NCBI GenBank assembly: GCA_004195315.1
Contig: SDWL01000059.1
Span: 1 to 9,208 of the forward strand
Origin: Lutibacter sp.
GTDB taxonomy: Bacteria > Bacteroidota > Bacteroidia > Flavobacteriales > Flavobacteriaceae
Reading direction: 5' to 3'
Length of the DNA: 9,208 nt
Each line of letters begins with the position of its first letter. Position 1 is the first letter of the stretch. The notes under the pieces are model-generated. The model was not told the DNA's origin. It did no database searches and worked only from the letters and a program-made list of their open reading frames with translations. Position numbers and translations under genes: made by a program. Of the stretch, positions 6,735 through 9,208 are shown in pieces.

Positions 6735-7364
6735 TTACCCATCTAATAAGTTTTGAAACTTTTCTAAATACAATCCAATATGATATCCATCTAACAATCC
6801 ATGATGAGCAAAAATAGCTATAGGCATTGTTAATGATTTATTAATTTTCATCATTTTTCCAAAGGTGATTTTCGGGTTGCTATCAACAAAATTAACACTT
6901 AGCGGGTGTTTTAAACCTTTAAAATTTAACCATGGTAATGTTGAATAATGAATTGTATTAAGCTGTTTAGATTCTTCAGTGAATCCTAATCCTTCGCATT
7001 TTTTTACTCTATCAAACTCTTTGGATGCTAAATTTGTAAAATCCTGAAAATTTAAAGTATATGGAATAAAAGTAAAAGCAAATGTTTTATTATTTTTTAA
7101 AATTGTTGTTGAAGTATGAACTTCATCAAACAATACCACATTTTCACCTTCAATTCTAGTTTTAAATTCATCAATTTCATTTACTACTTTAGTCGATAAA
7201 AAATGATAGTAATGATGAAATGACCAATTATTTTCTTTACATTTTTTATAAGCCTTCGTTACATCAACTTCTAAAGTAATTCCAAAAACAGGGTCATCAA
7301 TTTTTGAAAAAAAATCAAAATGATCTTTCCTTTTCCAAGTATTATTATCTATTATTTTTTTCAT
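6735..7364 (-). CDS. CatA-like O-acetyltransferase (CAT fold)
   Basis: Length (209 residues) and motifs fit the chloramphenicol acetyltransferase family, cytoplasmic trimers that use acetyl-CoA. The active-site motif HHGLLDGYH (187-195) contains the catalytic pair His188 and Asp192 of the HxxxD pattern. PKITFGK (164-170), just upstream, is also typical. In classical CAT enzymes a serine (Ser148 in the type III enzyme) in a PW-x-S-F stretch stabilises the intermediate. Here PWLNF (144-148) carries Asn147 at that place. Whether chloramphenicol is a substrate is therefore doubtful; many CatA-like proteins have unknown acceptors. The ATG overlaps, as ATGA, the stop of the shifted tail of the preceding HAD gene, which indicates past translational coupling. 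The next gene follows after 67 bp. Confidence 0.88.
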   Translation of the reverse strand: MKKIIDNNTWKRKDHFDFFSKIDDPVFGITLEVDVTKAYKKCKENNWSFHHYYHFLSTKVVNEIDEFKTRIEGENVVLFDEVHTSTTILKNNKTFAFTFIPYTLNFQDFTNLASKEFDRVKKCEGLGFTEESKQLNTIHYSTLPWLNFKGLKHPLSVNFVDSNPKITFGKMMKINKSLTMPIAIFAHHGLLDGYHIGLYLEKFQNLLDG

Positions 7365-7447
7365 AAAACGTGATTTAAAACTTCTGAAATTGCTTTTAAC
7401 TCTTTAAACTTTGGATGTGCTATTTCTTCATCTACTTTTTCTAATTC
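7361..7447 (-). pseudogene. Frame-shifted C-terminal tail of the HAD hydrolase
   Basis: Directly after the Trp codon at 7447-7449, the -1 frame reads ELEKVDEEIAHPKFKELKAI and continues for 28 residues in all to a TGA at 7361-7363. This is the kind of tail expected after HIPFHTTW in this HAD subgroup. The actual frame instead reads Asn and a TAG. Adding one G after TGG restores a 229-residue protein whose stop overlaps the next ATG (ATGA). Confidence 0.75.
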
Positions 7448-8049
7448 CAAGTAGTATGGAAAGGAATATGAAAGGCATGACCACCAACATTTAAAACTGG
7501 TATAATATCTGATTTTAACGAATTACCAATCATTAAAAATTCATGAGCTTCAATTTCTAAATGATTTAAAATTCGTTGATAGCCGCTTTCATTTTTTTCA
7601 GAAACAATTTCAACGTGATGGAAATATTTCCGGAGATTAGACTTGTTTAACTTTCTTTCTTGATCTAATAAATCACCTTTTGTTAATACAACCAATTTAT
7701 ATTTTGGGTGTAAGTTTTCAAGCACATCATTTACGCCATCAAGAATTTCAACCGAATTTAAAAGCATTCTGTTTCCAATTTCAATAATATTTTGAATAAT
7801 TTTATTTGAAACCATTCCATTAGAAACATCTATTGCTGTTTCTATCATAGACAACATAAATCCCTTTATGCCATAACCATAACTTGTAATATTTTCATAC
7901 TCAACCTTTAACAGCTTTTTAATTAATTCTTCTCCTGAGATATACTCTTTTAACAAATTACAAAACTCATTTTCAGACTCTCTAAAAAATGTTTCGTTTT
8001 CCCAAAGTGTATCATCTGCATCAAAAGCTATTACTTTAATTGAATTCAT
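7441..8049 (-). CDS. HAD-family hydrolase, truncated by a frameshift
   Basis: This is a haloacid-dehalogenase-superfamily hydrolase, probably a soluble phosphatase. Motif I is DADDTLW (10-16) with nucleophile Asp10 and Asp12. Motif II is Thr123 in VVLTKGD, motif III is probably Lys152 in SEKNES, and motif IV is GNSLKSD (175-181). A helical cap of about 85 residues follows motif I. All catalytic motifs lie before the break, so the 202-residue product could still fold and work, but it lacks the final helix. The start at 8049 is about 11 nt from the predicted transcription start, with no Shine-Dalgarno. It is the first gene of a likely operon with the CatA-like and Mpv17-like genes and diverges from a Crp-type regulator. 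The substrate cannot be told. Confidence 0.88.
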   Translation of the reverse strand: MNSIKVIAFDADDTLWENETFFRESENEFCNLLKEYISGEELIKKLLKVEYENITSYGYGIKGFMLSMIETAIDVSNGMVSNKIIQNIIEIGNRMLLNSVEILDGVNDVLENLHPKYKLVVLTKGDLLDQERKLNKSNLRKYFHHVEIVSEKNESGYQRILNHLEIEAHEFLMIGNSLKSDIIPVLNVGGHAFHIPFHTTWN

Positions 8050-8059
8050 CTAATCTTAT

Positions 8060-8091
8060 TTTTTGACAAAGCTACAATGCTTTGTCAAAAA
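8060..8091. promoter_or_regulatory. Perfect 13-bp inverted repeat, candidate operator
   Basis: TTTTTGACAAAGC (8060-8072) and GCTTTGTCAAAAA (8079-8091) are exact inverted arms around TACAAT. The left arm covers the -7 box of the HAD promoter, and the right arm lies 8 bp upstream of the regulator's -7 box. Each arm also holds a small TTG-N-CAA dyad. With divergent genes on both sides a terminator makes no sense. Binding by the adjacent Crp-like regulator, for autoregulation and control of the HAD operon, is the natural inference. Confidence 0.65.
8067..8074 (-). promoter_or_regulatory. -7 box of the HAD operon promoter
   Basis: The minus strand reads TAGCTTTG, a perfect TAnnTTTG, 17 bp before the HAD ATG and inside the left arm of the palindrome. 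No TTG at normal -33 spacing is seen. Confidence 0.6.
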
Positions 8092-8098
8092 CTAACTT

Positions 8099-8106
8099 TA
8101 CATTTG
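8099..8106 (+). promoter_or_regulatory. -7 box of the Crp-like regulator promoter
   Basis: TACATTTG is a perfect TAnnTTTG match, 26 bp before the ATG at 8133. The expected -33 region falls inside the palindrome. This site argues that translation starts at 8133 and not at the TTG at 8082, which lies upstream of the promoter box. Confidence 0.6.
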
Positions 8107-8132
8107 TTAATTATTCAATTTTATTTTTTTCT

Positions 8133-8699
8133 ATGAAGAACATTTTAAAAATGTTAGATAAGACTTATTCACTAAGTTTACAAGCAAAAGAGTTACTTAC
8201 AAATAATTTAGAAAAAGTAAATTATAAAAAAGAAGATTTAAGTTTTTCCGATTTTGAAATTTCAAACTATGCATATTTTATTGAAACTGGTGCCGTTAAA
8301 AATCATTATATAAATAATAACGGAGATAAAACTGTTGTTTGGTTCGGCTTTGAAGGTGATATTTGTGTACTACTTACAAAGTATTTAGACATAGAACATT
8401 ATCCTGCTTCTTTCGAGTTTTTAGAAGACACTGTTTTTTACAGAATAAAATTATCTCATCTAAAACACTTATACGCTACCAATATGGAATGGGCAAATTG
8501 GGGAAGAAAATTAGCCGAAATTCTATTAGTTAAAACCTACATAGAAATAGACGAATACCGATTAATGGATGCAAAAAAAAGGTATTTACATCTTATCCAA
8601 AATAATGAAAATATTAAAAATAGAGCTCCTATTAAAGATATTGCGTCATATTTAGGTGTAAGCCCAGTTACAATTAGTAGATTTAGAAAAAAACTATAG
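8133..8699 (+). CDS. Crp/Fnr-family transcriptional regulator
   Basis: The 188-residue protein has the Crp layout: a cyclic-nucleotide-binding-type beta-roll (about 20-112, with YFIETGAVKNHYINNNGDK), a dimerisation helix (about 117-145) and a C-terminal helix-turn-helix (about 165-186, APIKDIASYLGVSPVTISRF). The usual phosphate-binding Gly-Glu...Arg cassette of cAMP binders is not evident, and no cysteine cluster of an Fnr iron-sulfur site is present. The ligand is therefore unknown. It ends right after the recognition helix, a short form common in Bacteroidota. ATG 8133 is chosen because an in-frame TTG at 8082 lies inside the palindrome and before the -7 box. It diverges from the HAD operon, probably controls it, and converges on the next gene with 1 bp between stops. 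Confidence 0.9.
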   Translation: MKNILKMLDKTYSLSLQAKELLTNNLEKVNYKKEDLSFSDFEISNYAYFIETGAVKNHYINNNGDKTVVWFGFEGDICVLLTKYLDIEHYPASFEFLEDTVFYRIKLSHLKHLYATNMEWANWGRKLAEILLVKTYIEIDEYRLMDAKKRYLHLIQNNENIKNRAPIKDIASYLGVSPVTISRFRKKL

Positions 8700-8700
8700 G

Positions 8701-9195
8701 TTACCAACCTCCACTAGCTCCACCACCTCCGAAGCCTCCACCGCCGCCAAAGCCTCCAAATCCACTACCACTAGAACCTCCACCGAAGCCTCCACTTCCA
8801 AATCCACCACTAGAATTACGACCTGCACTACTTAAAAGAATTGCTGTAATTATATCTGCAGCAGTATTTTTCCTATTTCCTCTATTGTTTCCACCTCCAT
8901 TATCTTTCTTTGAAAAAACGATTAATAAAAAAATAAAAATAAAGACAACAATCACTATAGTTGGAAAACTAGAATTGTTATTTTTTTGAGGTTCATCATT
9001 TTTATATTCGCCTCTTAAAACATCAATTATTACATCAACACCTTTATCAAGCCCTCCATAAAAATCCCCTTTTCTAAATTCGGGAAGAATCACATTTTCA
9101 ATAATTCTTCTCGATAAGGCATCTGTTAATAGATGTTCTACTCCATACCCTGTTTGAATACTGATTTTTTTATCGTTTTTAGCTAACAATATTAC
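8701..9195 (-). CDS. TPM-domain protein with Gly-rich tail, N-terminus missing
   Basis: The visible 164 residues are the C-terminal part of a YgcG-type TPM-domain protein. VILLAKNDKK, then GYGVEHLLTDALSRRII and ILPEFRKGDFYGGL, match the second half of the TPM domain. After it come a low-complexity linker, one transmembrane helix (about 77-95, rich in Ile, Val and Phe) and a Gly/Ser/Phe-rich tail ending in GGASGGW, common in this family. In known members the TPM domain faces the periplasm, with phosphatase or chaperone-like roles proposed. The signal peptide and first half of the domain lie beyond the contig end. The reading frame is supported only up to the Val codon at 9193-9195, because the bases after that match adapter. 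The function is not certain. Confidence 0.85.
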   Translation of the reverse strand, partial: VILLAKNDKKISIQTGYGVEHLLTDALSRRIIENVILPEFRKGDFYGGLDKGVDVIIDVLRGEYKNDEPQKNNNSSFPTIVIVVFIFIFLLIVFSKKDNGGGNNRGNRKNTAADIITAILLSSAGRNSSGGFGSGGFGGGSSGSGFGGFGGGGGFGGGGASGGW

Positions 9196-9208
9196 CTGTC
9201 TCTTATAC
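9196..9208 (+). other. Probable Tn5/Nextera adapter remnant
   Basis: CTGTCTCTTATAC is identical to the first 13 bases of the Tn5 mosaic-end adapter CTGTCTCTTATACACATCT used in Nextera libraries. It lies exactly at the window end. Reading through it gives YKRQ before VILLAKND, which does not resemble the TPM family. It is best treated as non-genomic. Confidence 0.85.

Noticed and set aside
6723..6735. ATCAT-ATT-ATGAT inverted repeat at the end of the CatA-like gene as a terminator
   Set aside because: The stem is only 5 bp, AT-rich, and without a following T run on the minus strand, so it should not end transcription.
8060..8091. The palindrome read as a rho-independent terminator
   Set aside because: Both flanking genes start here and run outward, so nothing ends at this place. 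The T/A runs are part of the symmetric arms.
8082..8132. In-frame TTG start 17 codons upstream of the Crp-like regulator's ATG
   Set aside because: It lies inside the palindrome and upstream of the -7 box at 8099-8106. The extra residues do not look like a Crp N-terminus.
8701..8830. Repetitive GGX-coding tail as a DNA repeat or array
   Set aside because: It is the usual glycine-rich tail of TPM-domain proteins. The repeat is at the protein level, with irregular units and no spacers.

Overview
The window reads as chromosomal DNA of an AT-rich member of the Bacteroidota, most likely family Flavobacteriaceae. Low GC content, genes without Shine-Dalgarno sequences, promoters of the TAnnTTTG (-7 box) type and the protein types (a short-Q-loop cytochrome bd, flavobacterial-looking Era and Der) all point that way. 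The last 13 bases match the Tn5/Nextera mosaic end, so the right edge is probably an assembled contig end carrying adapter sequence.

Layout. Positions 1-155 hold what may be the decayed 3' end of an unrecognised gene. An initiator tRNA (fMet) follows on the minus strand with its own -7 box and a clear terminator. Divergent from it is era. A small two-helix membrane protein of unknown function lies on the minus strand between era and der, the two ribosome-assembly GTPases. After der come cydA and cydB, a two-gene operon for a cytochrome bd quinol oxidase. Next is a gene-free stretch of about 300 bp that ends in a strong bidirectional terminator at 6095-6125.

The right third is accessory in character. 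On the minus strand, in transcription order, lie a HAD-family hydrolase, a CatA-like (chloramphenicol acetyltransferase fold) acyltransferase and a Mpv17/PMP22-like membrane protein. A Crp/Fnr-type regulator diverges from the HAD gene. A perfect 13-bp inverted repeat (8060-8091) covers the -7 box of the HAD promoter and lies just upstream of the regulator's -7 box, so it is a good candidate operator. The HAD gene has lost one base near its 3' end. The expected 28-residue tail is intact in another frame, and its stop overlaps the acyltransferase start as ATGA. The last gene is the C-terminal part of a TPM-domain protein with a glycine-rich tail, cut by the contig end.

How the genes work together: era, der and tRNA-fMet serve translation and ribosome assembly, and cydAB serves microaerobic respiration. 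The HAD, acyltransferase, Mpv17-like and Crp-like genes could form one regulated unit of unknown purpose. I see no CRISPR array, insertion sequence, phage gene or defence system. The most unusual items are the bacterial Mpv17-like protein, the palindrome between the divergent genes, the HAD frameshift and the adapter remnant.
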